The position numbers and the translations under genes are program-made. From NCBI GenBank assembly GCA_947652605.1, contig OX393581.1, positions 46,275,924-46,339,923 of the forward strand: 64,000 nucleotides of DNA, read 5' to 3'. This DNA is from Elmis aenea. Lineage: Eukaryota; Arthropoda; Insecta; Coleoptera; Elmidae. Below, piece by piece: positions 1 through 11,552 of this stretch (position 1 is the first letter of the stretch; every line of letters starts with the position of its first letter). The notes beneath the pieces are model-generated. The model searched no databases and was not told the DNA's origin. It saw only the letters and a program-made list of their open reading frames with translations.

Positions 1-253
1 AAACTGCTAAATATAAAGCGAGGAAAAGTGTAACGCGCAAAATGACGTCTTGCTATCTTATTTCTGCTCGTGTTTTGATTAATTATAAACACGTTTTATT
101 CGGAGAATACTTTCAACAGATGAAAATAGCTTTTCAAGAGACACTTGAAATTTGTCTGAGAGTATTTATAAATATTGATTCCGAGAAAGTAAATGGGATA
201 TTTATTGCTACTCTTTGTAGAAAATATGTCATTATGGCATATTTATAATAGGT
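1..253. other. Non-coding, nothing recognised
   Basis: AT-rich sequence. A 68-codon open frame here has no recognisable motif and no coding-like composition. Confidence 0.5.
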
Positions 254-541
254 ATATGCCGTAGGCATAATGTAAAATCCGGCATTTTATAAAACGCCTA
301 GTCATTTTGTAAAAAGCCGGCAAAACGAGCAAATTATGACTTTTTCTTAGACCCATACATTAGTATTCATACAAAAAAAAAGCTTTAACCAACCTTTAAC
401 CTGACCGTCATTCATTTGGTCAGCAGTAGAGGGTCAGGTTAAAGTTTTTTTTTTTTTAAATAAATAATAAAAATGAAGCTAATAGTTTTGTGCCTAGTTG
501 TTTTATAAAATGCCGGATTTCACATTATGCCTACGACATAT
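254..541. mobile_element. MITE with ~45-bp terminal inverted repeats
   Basis: The left end atgccgtaggcataatgtaa and the right end are near-perfect inverted copies over about 45 bp, including the shared block ccggcattttataaaac. The interior holds a second, smaller inverted repeat built on taacctgacc and ggtcaggtta. There is no coding capacity. The outer ATAT makes a 2-bp TA target duplication plausible, which would suit the Tc1/mariner group, but this is not proven. Confidence 0.75.
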
Positions 542-697
542 ATATGAGAAAATACTCAAAATATTAAATTGTAACACATTATGAGCATTCTTAAATTATA
601 AACACCTCAAAATTTAACTTTTTTTAAAAACTTTCAGTGATCTAACAAACATTTTTTGGCGAAATGTGTTTAAGATAGAAAGATACACGGTCTGTTG

Positions 698-1690
698 TAC
701 AGGGTGGACCAAATTCGATTGTTTTACGGGGTATCTCGGTTACCAAAATAGTTAGCGAAAATCTGATATTGGGTTCTTAGGTTAGTTTTTAGAGATAAAC
801 ACTACCGTGTTATCAGGTTTTTTTATACCACTTTCCATTTGGGCACTACAGACAAAAAATGAAATTTCATCGTTTTTAAAAATTTACCATAACTTCTTTT
901 ATTAAATTGAACTAAATGATAAACACGTTTCTTATAAACATTTTTATGCTTCATTTAAAATGTTTTTAGAATTTGTTTAACCCTAGAAGCCCAATCATAT
1001 TTTTGAGGCTATAAAGCCCAATCATACGTCAAAACGACGTACAATTATAAAAGAGCTCTATCTAAATAAACTTTACTGCAAATACTAGTTTTTTGTATGG
1101 TTTATGTGAAATACTTTCTATGTAAATAAAAAAACAGAAATTTAGAAAAAATATTGTTTATTTAATCTCCGAAATGTTCACTTTAATTAAACATACAAAA
1201 AATTGCACGAAAACTGAGATCCTTGTAATTTTTTCTTATATACTACAAATTGTTTATAAAAATCAACTATTTATATTTTTTTATGAAAAACTAATCAACT
1301 CTTATCAAACATAGATCACTTAAGTCAAATATAATTCAGAAAATTCGAAAAGTGCAAAAGTTAACAAAGCCCAAACATACGTCATAACGACGTGAACATT
1401 GCGATAACAACAAAATGGCGGCACTTATCAAAGCGAGACTGCTGTCTCCTGTTAGCTCTGGGCATGTACCTAGTTGGCTCGGATGGTCACGGCGATCTAA
1501 GCAAGCATGCGAAAGAGATCGCGAATATGTGTTGGAGTGTACGTCAAAATGACGTAGATTGGGCTTCTAGGGTTAAAAACCATGTTGTTTGAGATATGAA
1601 GTTAACTTATATTGTTTTAAATGGAAACTCTAGCTGGCTATGACTTTATGTAAAAAAGCATTGTTTTAACTTTTCAAATTAAATAACAAA
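698..1690. repeat. Dispersed repeat (family A), interrupted by a piggyBac MITE
   Basis: The left end gtacagggtggaccaaattc and the following block tacggggtatctcggttacc recur at 59765 and, inverted, near 61210. The part after the MITE (gagatatgaagttaacttat onward, 1599-1690) matches 60058-60140. The two parts flank the 981-1572 insertion, so this copy predates it. No right terminus is recognisable. Confidence 0.65.
981..1572. mobile_element. piggyBac-type MITE, TTAA target duplication
   Basis: Perfect 16-bp inverted termini CCCTAGAAGCCCAATC are flanked on both sides by TTAA (977-980 and 1573-1576). CCC termini and TTAA targets are diagnostic of the piggyBac superfamily. The unit AAGCCCAA(T/A)CATACGTCA followed by AACGACGT occurs near 1008-1043 and 1368-1394, and a related inverted form lies at the right end (1537-1566). 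These are candidate transposase-binding subterminal repeats. At 592 bp the element cannot encode a transposase. Its G+C-richer interior holds a 45-codon ATG frame at 1414-1551 of no known family. Confidence 0.85.
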
Positions 1691-1726
1691 AATAATTTTG
1701 GCCAGCTAGAACAGGCAAATACCCCA

Positions 1727-2100
1727 CTGTGCGTTGGGGCTAAAAGTAACAATGATCGCGGTAAGTTGTAACGGCAAAATAATTTACACAGCTCATAAGT
1801 AGTGGATAAATATATTAGTATTCATCAACAAACCTAATATTTATTTCAAAATACGCATTAGCAAAATGAAAAAAAAAAACTTTGGTACAATAGAAAATGA
1901 TTAGTGAACTTTATCAATATTCAAAAATGTGAAACAAAAAGAAACAACAAATTGGAAAATTAATCCGACAAGTTTTGTATGTTCTCACCTACGAAGAAAA
2001 CCACCAATTATATGCCAAGAGTGAACATTTGCAAGTGAAAACATTGATTGGGGTTGGTTGTAACACTGTTACTTTTGACCCCAAGTGTGCACAAAAAAAA
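1727..2100. repeat. Possible small inverted-repeat element
   Basis: gcgttggggctaaaagtaac near 1732 is imperfectly inverted in gttacttttgaccccaagtg near 2066, suggesting a MITE of about 360 bp. The ends are imperfect and no target duplication was identified. Confidence 0.35.
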
Positions 2101-3597
2101 TTGGAGGGAATCCACAATTAATCAAGATTCCTACGTCAAATTGTATTGCATCCACCAATAGCCAACAAAATTTAGAACATAATAATCTAGGTACTTTTTT
2201 GTTCCGCTTTTAGAGATCGCCTAAAAGTCACTCGACTGGTGACACAACTCAATAACTTTTAGGCGGAAAATAGTGACTCTGGCTGGCAAAAACTTAACTT
2301 CTATGACAGATGAAAACTAGTAATGTAGGTAGGGAGGTGAATGCAAATGAACATTGCACAAGCGTTTAGGGCGATATATAACAAAAATTAAAGAACTATA
2401 GGCACTGTTACAACCTACCCGTGTCACTTTCATCCCCGGTCTTCCCTATACAAGGTGACTACTGTCTACCGAGTGATTTGTGTAAGTTTCTTATTATAAA
2501 AGTAAGAGAATATGTTAAATTTTCATAGTTGGGCAGAATTACTAAGAAAGTTAGATGAAATTTATAAAAATTAAATGGTGTGGCCAATTTTCTAAAAAAA
2601 CTGCACCAAAATTGTCAACATTAATTAAATTTTAATTAAGTATGTGTAATTGTTATTAAAATACTCGGTACTACCAAAGCCACAGACCATCATACCCATT
2701 TATGAGGCATCCTTTGACAAAAAAAAAAGTTTTAATTAACATTTACAACAAAAAAATCCACTATGTAACATGAAATATAGGGACGCGCTATGTGGAGCGT
2801 TTAAATAATGAAAGGAACTCCCTAAATCTATTCAACGTTTATCCTCTTCTATGCTGCGATGAAATAAATAAGCAGGCATTTATATCCGTAGCTATTCTAT
2901 AAATAATGTAATAATAATTTTAATAACCAACCCACGGTATAATCTTTATCTTTAAACTCTTGCGTGCAGGAGTTCGAGAAACTCAACATAAATCACTACA
3001 CATAATAACTAGCTAAACGTTAGGGCCAAATTAAGTAAAATGATACAATGTAGTTATAAATAATCGTAGCATATCGATTGCACGTAATTTCATATTGGAA
3101 TCGGTTGTAGATATTTCTCTCTCAAACGACTTTCAGTAAGAGGAAATATATAGCCGAGATATTTGCCGATAAACTGTTATGAAACAGTTTCTACTTGTTT
3201 TATATACACGGCGCCTTCAAACGTCCTTTGCAATTATTATTGAAAAGGTATTTAGGGAATTCGTCTCACAAAAGCATTGTCAGAATCGATTCTTAGTAAG
3301 TGTAAGTTATATAACTGTGTTGTTCGCGGAACGTTTATTTAACTCGTTTAACTTAGATGTTGCATGTGGAAAGATTTGGTTCATGTACAGTAGTTAATTC
3401 GCTAAATTACATCAGTAGTTTTAGATAATAGCTTTAAGTGGCAAAACAGAAAAATTATGAGCAGACAAAAACGATTCTCTGAGGTAATATTCCAGTCTTA
3501 AAGTTATCTATTGACGAGATTTAAAATTAAAAACAATTACCCACTTTCTTAAACAAGTTTTAATATAGTAACTGTTGAAAATTACCTGATATCTATA
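2101..3597. other. Non-coding, nothing recognised
   Basis: AT-rich sequence with short open frames lacking motifs. I saw no RNA gene and no repeat that recurs in the window. Confidence 0.5.
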
Positions 3598-4937
3598 TAC
3601 AGGGTGTCTAACTTTTTTGTCTTAATCGTTAGAGCAATTTTATTTGTACTTTCTGAAGGTACTTTTTAATGGAGAATGTAACAGTAATTTTAGATTTTTC
3701 TTAACACCTACCATTTTCGAGATATTTTCCCCAATCCCATTTTTTCTTATGGGCCGCGAAGTTGGCTATGGAATAGTTGAATGTGCTTTTTTTTAGTCGT
3801 TTAAATGAGATATTACTTGCTATACCTATTTTTATAAACAAGTCACAAAATTAAAAAAAAACGTATTTTACCCATGACTTATCAAGCTATCTATGAAAAT
3901 AAAAACAAAAAACAACTGATTAAATGTCAAATGACAGTTGCCATTTGTCTGTGGTATCATTAATTAGAATTTCATATTATTGTTGTGTAATTCGATAGTC
4001 ATTGTAGTAATTATTGTTACAATGTTGGCTACATTTAAAAATAGCGAAAAATTTGACATGTTGAGATGCTACATTCTTTACCATAAAAACTGTGTAGAAG
4101 CTGAGCGAATATACTTGAGCTATATCTTGAGAAAAGGCAACGAAGAGTGTGTAATTACAGAAATTTGGAAATAAATTTAAAAGAATATGGTTTCTTCGAA
4201 AAACCAACCAAAAATCCAAAACAAATCCATAAAGAATTACAAATATCTATTTTGCACAGTTTCTGTTGTAAAGAATTTAGCATTTCAACATTAAATTTTT
4301 TTAATTAGTTGTAAATGTGCCCATAATTATATGAAAACAAATTTGCTACAAAAACTATCGAATTACACAACAATACTATACATTTTAATAAATGATGTCA
4401 CATACAAATGGTAACTGTCATTTGACATTTAATTAGTTGTTTTTTATTTTTATTTTTATAGATAGCTTGATAACTGATGGGTAAAATACGATTTTTATTC
4501 ATTTTGTGACTTTTTTATAAAAATAGCTATAGCAAGTAATATCTCATTTAAACGAGTAAAAAAAAGCACATTCAACTATTCCATAGTCAACTTCGCGGCC
4601 CATAAGAAAAAAATGAAATTAGGGGTAATATCTCGAAAATGGTAGGTGTTAAAAAAAATTTAAAATGACAGTTACATTCTCCATTAAAAAGTACCATAAG
4701 AAAGTACTAATAAAATTGCTCTAACGATTAAGACAAAAAAGTTATGAAAGAAAAAAAAAATTCGACATTTTCATATTTTTTGCTATAACATCTGAAGCAC
4801 GACGAATTTTGTACTTTTAAAAATTGATTGTGGCTCCTCTCATACTAAGGAATAATTTATCTAATTTAAACAAACCTGTATCTCTTATAATAAGCGAGAT
4901 CCCCATGCTGGAAATGTAATCTGGGACACCCTGTATA
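3598..4937. mobile_element. Foldback element with ~400-bp inverted arms (family F, copy 1)
   Basis: The arms at about 3611-4015 and 4340-4745 are inverted copies, sharing for instance gcggcccataagaaaa and agcaagtaatatctcattta. The extreme termini are atacagggtgtc and gacaccctgtat. The left arm jumps from its 12-bp terminus straight to sequence that lies about 190 bp inside the right end, so the left end is internally deleted. The region between the arms encodes a short HTH remnant. Two further copies of the family lie at 19240-19597 and 43365-44208. A 2-bp TA target is plausible. Confidence 0.85.
3980..4174 (+). pseudogene. Transposase N-terminal HTH remnant inside foldback element
   Basis: The frame contains ATFKNSEKFDMLRCYILYHK, then KNCVEAERIYLSYILRKGNE. 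The pattern of an acidic/aromatic start, a helix with DM, N-C-VEAER and an R-rich stretch resembles the helix-turn-helix domain annotated as DUF4817 at the N-terminus of mariner-like insect transposases. Past the stop, another frame continues KEYGFFEKPTKNP in the expected linker style, so a frameshift follows. No catalytic DDE/D core is present. The first codons lie in the left arm. Family assignment is from memory of the domain pattern. Confidence 0.5.
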
Positions 4938-5460
4938 TAAAAGAGCTTGTTTGTGTGTTTGTTTGTTTGTTCGCTATACAATCCTAGGTCCGTTGACCGA
5001 TCGGGACCAAATTTTGCACAGCTACTATTTAGGACCTTGCAGATCTAACGCCAAACTTTAAGTACAAGCACATATTACCAATTAAAAAAAAAAAAATTAC
5101 TTGGACGGGATTCGATCTTACGTCGGCAAATACCTGGTCATAGCACGATACGGCGCGGTGTATTTCACAAGTAAAGATTGTTTTATATACAATTAATAAT
5201 AAATGTACATGAAGTATTATTTTTATTAGTACATTTTTAATTGAAACAAGACGAAAGAAAATAAATTTGAGTTATTATTCAATTTTTAAGCAATAAATAG
5301 TTATTTTTTAAGGAATTATAAGAAAATGAAAAGATGATTGATCAGAGTATGTCATTTGTGTATGATTTGGATTTATTGGGCTTATTCAAGTTAAAACAGT
5401 AATTAAAATTGTAATCGCCCGTGCAACGCCGGGTAAACCATCTTGTATTATATACAAAGA
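4938..5460. repeat. Dispersed repeat with TTTG microsatellite
   Basis: The sequence begins aaagagcttgtttgtgtg, runs through a TTTG microsatellite, then carries gaccgatcgggaccaaattt. The same block is present inverted at 37750-37866. The right end has gcccgtgcaacgccgggta, a small hairpin-like end. On the minus strand near 5105-5125, gatcgaatcccgtcc matches a Pol III B-box (GWTCRANNC), so a tRNA-derived component is possible; I saw no convincing A-box. Confidence 0.55.
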
Positions 5461-6893
5461 ATTGTAAGAAGCTTATTAGGCACTTGTGCAAAACAATTTC
5501 CACCAGTGCGTAATTTCTTTACATTTCGAATTTTGTACTAAACTTTTTCTACGACCATATAATACAAGGAGTCCTAGTTATCGTGAACAGCATGGAGATA
5601 TCGTAAACGGCAAGAGATACAGTTAGTTAAATGGGTTAAAATTATCTATTTGGCTGCTACAAAAAAGTGCACCACCCTGTATATCTAAAACTTTTTTAAT
5701 TTGTTTACTAATAACAGAGCTATCGAATAATTCGTCTTGGACGGTACACCCTGTATATTTTATTTTTTAAACAATGCAATTTGATTAAATTGTTTGTTTC
5801 TCTAGTCCAAGATAAAAATAAACGAATTGTAAAATGTTGCATAGAAATAAAACGTGCATTTAAAAGAATAATTTACATTGGTTGGGCTTAAAGGTGGGCC
5901 AGCTCCTATAAATCAATCCGCCCTCCTCCGAGTAAGTGGGCTTTCTTAATAAGGTATACTTCAATTGTCTAACTTTAACTTGGATTTAACCTGAATCCTG
6001 TACAAGTTGTGTAATTCCGGAAGTGGAATTGAACTGCAGACTATTTGTTATAATTTCCATAATGTAATTTTAATATAACGACGTTAACTTTTCATAAAGG
6101 TTGTCGACGAACTTGCTTCTGCGATACGAGGGCAGAGAGATTCATGAATATATAATCTGTTACGAAGGATAGAAGTTCTTGTAATTAACACTTCTTATGG
6201 AAATCCTGTTAAATTAAACGACGGTCTGGACTGGAAAATATATGCGCGAAATAAACCTAATCTGCATTTAGTAGTATTTCATATTTTATTTTGGCAAGGG
6301 ATCTTCGGAATTACAGTTACTCAAGTTTCAGTAAGAAGTAAGAAGGCTGTGGATTTAAACTTTTCGGGTTCGTGGATATAGCACACTTTTCACGTAATCT
6401 ATTAATATAGCGGCGTCGTATACATCATCAAGATATCTGTTATTCATAAACATCAGCAATCGATTTTCTTTTTTCATCAACTTTTCTCACCAAGTAAATA
6501 TGAATACCTTTTACAAGTTTTCCTCGTCATTTATTAATGTCTTAAAAACTACCATACAAAAAATTGATCTGTTTTTAATACATTAACGAGGCTTTTTACA
6601 AAATTGATCATGCGCAATTGTTTAAAGCTTTCCTCGCTTCATAAATACGACAAGAAACTTAATTCAGTGGCAATTTTAGGAGGAATAGCAAAATAGGTTG
6701 TTATCATCGACTTTTTTCAGTATCTGTAATTAACTATGAAGTAAAAAAGTTAAGTAGATTATTAAGGAATACTTGAAACATATTTATAAGTATGCAAAAA
6801 ACGTAACAGTAAGTTTAAGTGATTGCGAAAGTAAGAATTCTTCAACTTACGTACATGAAACACATTTCTATTAGTACCTGAGGTGGGCAAATA
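5461..6893. other. Non-coding with small repeat scraps
   Basis: No gene is visible. Fragments with the ending accctgtata (near 5675 and 5750), common at the ends of several repeat families in this window, are present. The rest is AT-rich. Confidence 0.5.
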
Positions 6894-7228
6894 TTAACCC
6901 TAATCCTACCAAGATGTGCTTTTGAGGCACATTTGATTTTTATAACGTACGTATTTCATAAATTAACAACTTGTTGATAGACTTGAGGTTTTATGCATTC
7001 TTAATTACAGCTATTTAACATATAATGGTGTCAAAGAAATTTAGAAATATTTTTTCTTTTTCACAAAAAAAATAATAAACTTCATTTACCAACACGTCCT
7101 ACCAAAGTGTGCCTCAGAGGCACATATGTATCTATTTATTCACATAGTTGATGTAAATAACTGCGAAATGTAATTATTTTACTTCATTGTAGTTTATTAA
7201 GTAAACATACAAACAAAATATGCATATA

Positions 7229-8559
7229 GGGTAAAACGTGGTAATACGCCCCAGCCGGAAAAACGCCCCACCTATGTAGTTTAGTTGTTTAATCATCGAT
7301 GACACTACTAGTATCACATAATGGTAGTGTTAGTTAAGGAGTTTAGTATACCTCCACCACCTCACTAGTTTCCCGCTGAAAATCGAAAAAATTCGCAATT
7401 CACGGCAAGTGGACGTTGTATTATTTCTGTCTCAATTATTGAAAAAACAATTTCGCATGAAGTGTATTAGTATCGTTCAAATTTCGACATAAATTCGGAA
7501 AGCTTGTTTCATAACCTCTAAAATGACATTACGCATTTATTTATTAATGCCTCAATGGTCTTGGTACACCAGTGGGGCGTTTTTCACCACTGTTTGGGAA
7601 TTACGCCCCAGATCTAAAAGTGTAAAATGCCCCTTTCGCTTTAAGATCACTTTTTCTCAATTTCGGACGCCAATGAGGCAAACAGGTCTACTGCTTTTTC
7701 CAAACGTGACGATGTGCCCATCGATAGGATTAAAAATCGTGGAGAACAACAATCATCCCCAACTACTGTGCCATTAGATGAACCTGGGCCATCAGAACTG
7801 CAAAGAACCCCACCAAAAAGGTCACAGCCATCTGCAACTACTTTTAGCAAAAAATCCTCTGAAGAAGAAACCCCTTCAAAATTTCTTGCACAAACAAATC
7901 CGATTCCAGTCATTCCACCAATTCTTACTAAAAGAGGCCGCTACGCTGTTGACATCTCCAGAAAACCGATGCAAACGTAAAATTTTATGTGGGAAAAAGC
8001 AAAACATCAGTGCGAAAAGAGAAGGGAAGAAAACTAAAGTTGCTAATGTAACCCGCGCACCAAAAAAAGATGAAAAGTATTAAACGTTTTGAATCAACGT
8101 CATCTGAGAGTTCAGAGGAACTCGTATTGAGTTCTTCTGAGGAAGTTTCAGATGAATCTGAAGAGATTTTCGTCAAATGGGGTGATTACTACTACTCCAC
8201 GAAATCGAAAGTAGACTGGATACAGTGCACAGCGTGTTCTCGATGGCTTCACGAAACGTGTACAACGTATGAAGATTTATGTCACTTGTGTGGTGCAAAA
8301 AATTAAGTTCTTAATAAAAATATGTAGTAATAATCGTGTGGGGCGTTTTCCACAGCAGAGTGGGTAATACGCCTCAAAGGAAAGGGTTCCAAATTGTTTT
8401 TTTTATTGTTTTCCTGCGTTTACTTTTCACAAACTTTTTATATTTACGTAATGTACACTCATTATACTAATTAGAAATGTATTTTTTGTTTAGAATAAAG
8501 CTATCATTTTGCAGTAACGATTTTTTTTTTTAAGTGGGGCTTATTTCACCGTTTTACCC
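7229..8559 (+). mobile_element. pogo-like DNA transposon, internally deleted
   Basis: The left terminus GGGTAAAACGTGGTAATACG and the right terminus (reverse complement GGGTAAAACGGTGAAATAAG) are inverted repeats, followed in both by CCCCA, and are flanked by TA on each side (7227-7228, 8560-8561). Related GGGGCGTTTT and ATTACGCCCCA motifs recur inside at about 7573-7611 and 8338-8377. A TA target with a DDE_1-type C-terminal fragment fits the pogo branch of Tc1/mariner. At 1.33 kb, most of a ~3-kb element is missing. Confidence 0.75.
7640..8305 (+). pseudogene. pogo/Tigger-type transposase, C-terminal remnant
   Basis: A short segment reading RTPMRQTGLLLFPNV (7668-7712) resembles the region after the DDE_1 core (GFRxTGIxPFNxDVF). 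Then, over several frames, come a proline/serine-rich linker (PIDRIKNRGEQQSSP, then EPGPSELQRTPPKRSQ), a basic stretch, an acidic serine run (SESSEELVLSSSEE) and a terminal Cys/His cluster IQCTACSRWLHETC with CHLCGAKN before the stop. The W-x-x-C-x-x-C...W-x-H-x-x-C cluster is a common end of pogo-like insect transposases. At least two frame shifts interrupt it. No catalytic domain remains. Confidence 0.6.
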
Positions 8560-8611
8560 TACAGAGACCATTATAAAATATTAAAAAACTAAAAATATTA
8601 CAAAATAAATT

Positions 8612-9060
8612 TTATTGTTGTGTTTGACAGTTTTTGCACGTAAGTATTTTTACTGCATGCTCACCACAGACTGTTTGTTTACATGGTCCACAACACTGTG
8701 TTGACCTCCTGCTCTTTTTTGAAGGGCAAATATAACAACGCTTTCCTTTTTTTTAATTGTGGAACAGATTCTTCCTGTTCTGGAGCTTGATTTAGTGTAG
8801 TTTGGATCAAAGAAATGTGACTTTTATGCAATCCGCTAAGACTACGCCTTCTAATATGGTCTTATTACGAGTTCCGTTGCTAATTCACGTAAGAAAATAT
8901 TCCGAAGTTTATGTTTCTTGGAAACATTCCAATCTGGATGGATATTTTTCCCGATAACTAGCGATGCTATCCCACCAGCGCAAGCGTCGATCATAATTTT
9001 TAAAAAAAAAGTTAAAGGCCACCTATTAGTTTTTCGTTTCACAGTTTATGCTTGTGCCAT
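8612..9060 (-). pseudogene. piggyBac transposase, C-terminal remnant
   Basis: From the high-coordinate end, the frame KRKTNRWPLTFFLKIMIDA continues to HPDWNVSKKHKLRNIFLREL, matching the last conserved piggyBac DDD-domain helices (RKTNRWP and W-N-x-x-K-x-H-K-R). Downstream, in another frame, lies RCYICPSKKSRRSTQCCGPC, then VCGEHAV and LTCKNC, the cysteine-rich C-terminal domain that binds transposon ends. Stops and frame changes near 8851 and in the A-run near 8751 break it. It ends at TAA 8614-8612. The catalytic aspartates lie upstream and are not present. Confidence 0.8.
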
Positions 9061-9204
9061 CTGATCAAAAGTGTCGACTCAACCTTTTGTGGAGGTGTAG
9101 TACGTATTTATTTCAGATTTGTTTTTATTTTCCACATCAACAGTGTTGTCATGCTGGATCGTGAATAATAGTATGACACAACGGTTGTTTTTTTTTGGTA
9201 CATA

Positions 9205-9780
9205 GGATACCATAGTCATTGCAAGACTGGAAAACATATCTAAGCTATATCACAGCCTAAGAAAGTCGTTCATAGGGAAAAGGGAGATTGCAGAGGAGAC
9301 TAAAGTAACAGTATACAAAACTGTATTCGTACCAACACTTACTTTCGGATGTGAAACTTGGGTTCTAACACCGACCGTGAAGAGCAAAATACAGGCCATG
9401 GGGATGAAATATCTGCGCAAAGTAGCTGGGGTCACCAGAATGGACAAAATAAGGAATACGGAAATAAGAAAACGACTGAAGGTTGAACCTATATTAAAAA
9501 TAATCGAAGACCGACAGCTCAAATGGCTTGGCCATCTAATCAGGCTAGGAAACAAAAGACCCGCTAAACAAACATGGGAAGCAAGAAGACATGAGAAGAG
9601 ACTCAGAAGAAGACCTAGGAATACGTGGGACGATAGTGTGAAAAAAAATAACAGAAAGATGGACGAACATGTCACAGGCAAGGAATATGGAAAGAAATAA
9701 AAAATAGTGGAGAAAATTTATCCATAGCAGTAAAGAACACTAGGATACGATTTCACACCCTACACCTTCGGGTAAAAGGG
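9205..9780 (+). pseudogene. RTE-type LINE, reverse transcriptase C-terminus and 3' end
   Basis: The open frame to the stop at 9698-9700 reads VYKTVFVPTLTFGCETWVLT, then MKYLRKVAGVTRMDKIRN and RQLKWLGHLIRLGNKRPAKQ, the standard C-terminal signature of the endonuclease-reverse transcriptase family common in insects (Y/F-G-C-E-T-W, V-T-R-x-D-x-I-R-N, LKWxGHxxR). After the stop comes caccttcgggtaaaagggtt and a TATATA tail, a typical 3' end. All upstream RT and endonuclease sequence is missing, the usual 5' truncation. Confidence 0.8.
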
Positions 9781-11552
9781 TTAGATTATATATATACATA
9801 TAATATAAGCAAAAAACTAAGTAATTTTTTAAGTTTTTTCCCTTTTTTTTTAAACAGTTGAAGATATTTCAAATCTGTTTTAATATTATTGATGAGCATA
9901 AAATTTACCAACTTTGCCAAATTTAAACCTACCCTCTATCTTTAGTAATAAGCCAAATCCTCTTGGTCGCCCTCGAATTTGAATCACCCTGTATATAGCT
10001 ATGAATCGTCTCATTGAAATAAATCAGTCTAAGAGTGTACAAAGATTAATTTTTTTTGCAACAAAAATGTTGTTAAAACATTAGTTTTGACATAATATAA
10101 AATTAAAAATTACATGAAATACCTCCCTAAAACCCTTTTTTTTTATATTTTACGCACCGCAATTTATTCGTTGTAAATCTAGCATCTGTTGATCCCAGTT
10201 TAAGCAAGTTTGTATATGTGTAGCTGTTTGCATTTCCGAAGTTAAAATATTTATAATTTGTTTTACTTAAATTATAACTATGCGTACAAAGCGGCAACTG
10301 ATAAGAAATCAGGTAATTAAACAACTTTAGCCTCAACAACTTGCCTCTATTAACTAAAATTAATACGTTGCTATTCTGCAAGCTAACAAAATTATTAATG
10401 ATCAAAGTTTGAAGACAAAAATTAGAAACTGCAACGTGGGAGATTAAGTTTTGTTTTACTTGTTATGCAATAATAGTTGTTTTATGTATTTTATACGAAA
10501 GAAAATTAATTCTCGTATTAATTTACATATAAATTACTTGTTTACAGAGTTGACACTTTGTAGTTTTTGTTATTAGTTTTTAGAGTAATATTTTTACCAT
10601 ATTTTCATAATCTACTGGTATGTTTCGTTCTGCCGTGGTTTAAATGATCTACTACGCGTTAAGCAAAGCCGAAAAAAGTTCCGCAATTCGACGTATTTTC
10701 ACTGTTAGATGTTCGAATAAACGGTAGCAAATGGTTGTAATTAAAATACCCTCCAGTTGAAATTTTCAATTAAATCTAGTTATTTTTGATTCTTTTGTGT
10801 TCAGTCCTGTGCAAACCAAGTACATTTAACAAATTTTATTTACATTTTATTGTTAAATTGATTTCTACCGTATCAATGAATACTTTCTATACGATTCAAC
10901 TGTTTTTGTTTGATTTAAAAAAAGAAATGGTCTTATTTCCTACGAACATATTGCTTACGGGCTATCGAACATTTCTGCAATTGAGACCGGATATCGACCG
11001 ACTTCGTAATAAAAATCCCAATTAGTTTCCAGCTATAGCCAGCAATCTATTAAGGCTTCCTGAAGTGTATCGTGAGACGAGCTAAGGAAGTTTTGATAAA
11101 TTTCAATACAACAGAATCGAAGGTGCCTTGTCGTCACATCTTCCTTTTATGTATACAACAGCCTAATTGGAGTGTTATGAGTTATATTTATGATTATCAA
11201 TCTTTGATTCTTTTTATTGACTGTTCGCTTAAAGTTTTTTTTTTACGAATAGTTCGAATGGATTATGTTTTTTTCTTCTCTATATGTTAAGTTAAAACAT
11301 TAGTCAAAGAACAATCTATAAAATTAGTGTTGTAAATACACTGACACGCAATATTTGCCACAAACTGCTTAGGGGTCGCTTCAGAAGATCAATACAGATA
11401 AATTGTCAATATTTCAGGATTGTCAATATTGGGTTTTATGAAAAATATCCTAAAGAAATTTTAGATCAGTTTCAAACTTTCAGTCTATTCGTCAGTAATA
11501 GTTTTTTTTTTCGGGAACTTCTACACCACTTCATTTATTTTTTCATATTTTA
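9781..11552. other. Non-coding, nothing recognised
   Basis: AT-rich. A repeat scrap with atcaccctgtatata lies near 9985. Open frames at 10127-10405 and 10786-11290 have no motif or codon bias that I would trust. Confidence 0.5.

Larger units (their letters stand above)
6898..9180 (-). mobile_element. piggyBac relic (minus strand), 3' end preserved
   Basis: TTAA (6894-6897) is followed by CCCTAATCCTACCAAG, a piggyBac-type terminus. The motif cctaccaa(a/g)(a/g)tgtgc with a gaggcacat hairpin recurs about 190 bp inside. Minus-strand sequence at 8612-9060 encodes the C-terminal transposase region, so the left end is the element's 3' end. A pogo-type element is nested at 7229-8559. The 5' half is missing and an RTE fragment starts around 9205. 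Confidence 0.75.

Noticed and set aside
1392..1592. 66-codon frame across the piggyBac MITE end
   Set aside because: It uses a non-ATG start and runs over the TIR into flanking sequence, so it is not a gene; the shorter ATG frame inside the MITE is noted only as a curiosity.
9250..9681. 143-codon minus-strand hydrophobic frame
   Set aside because: Antisense shadow of the RTE C-terminal frame on the plus strand.
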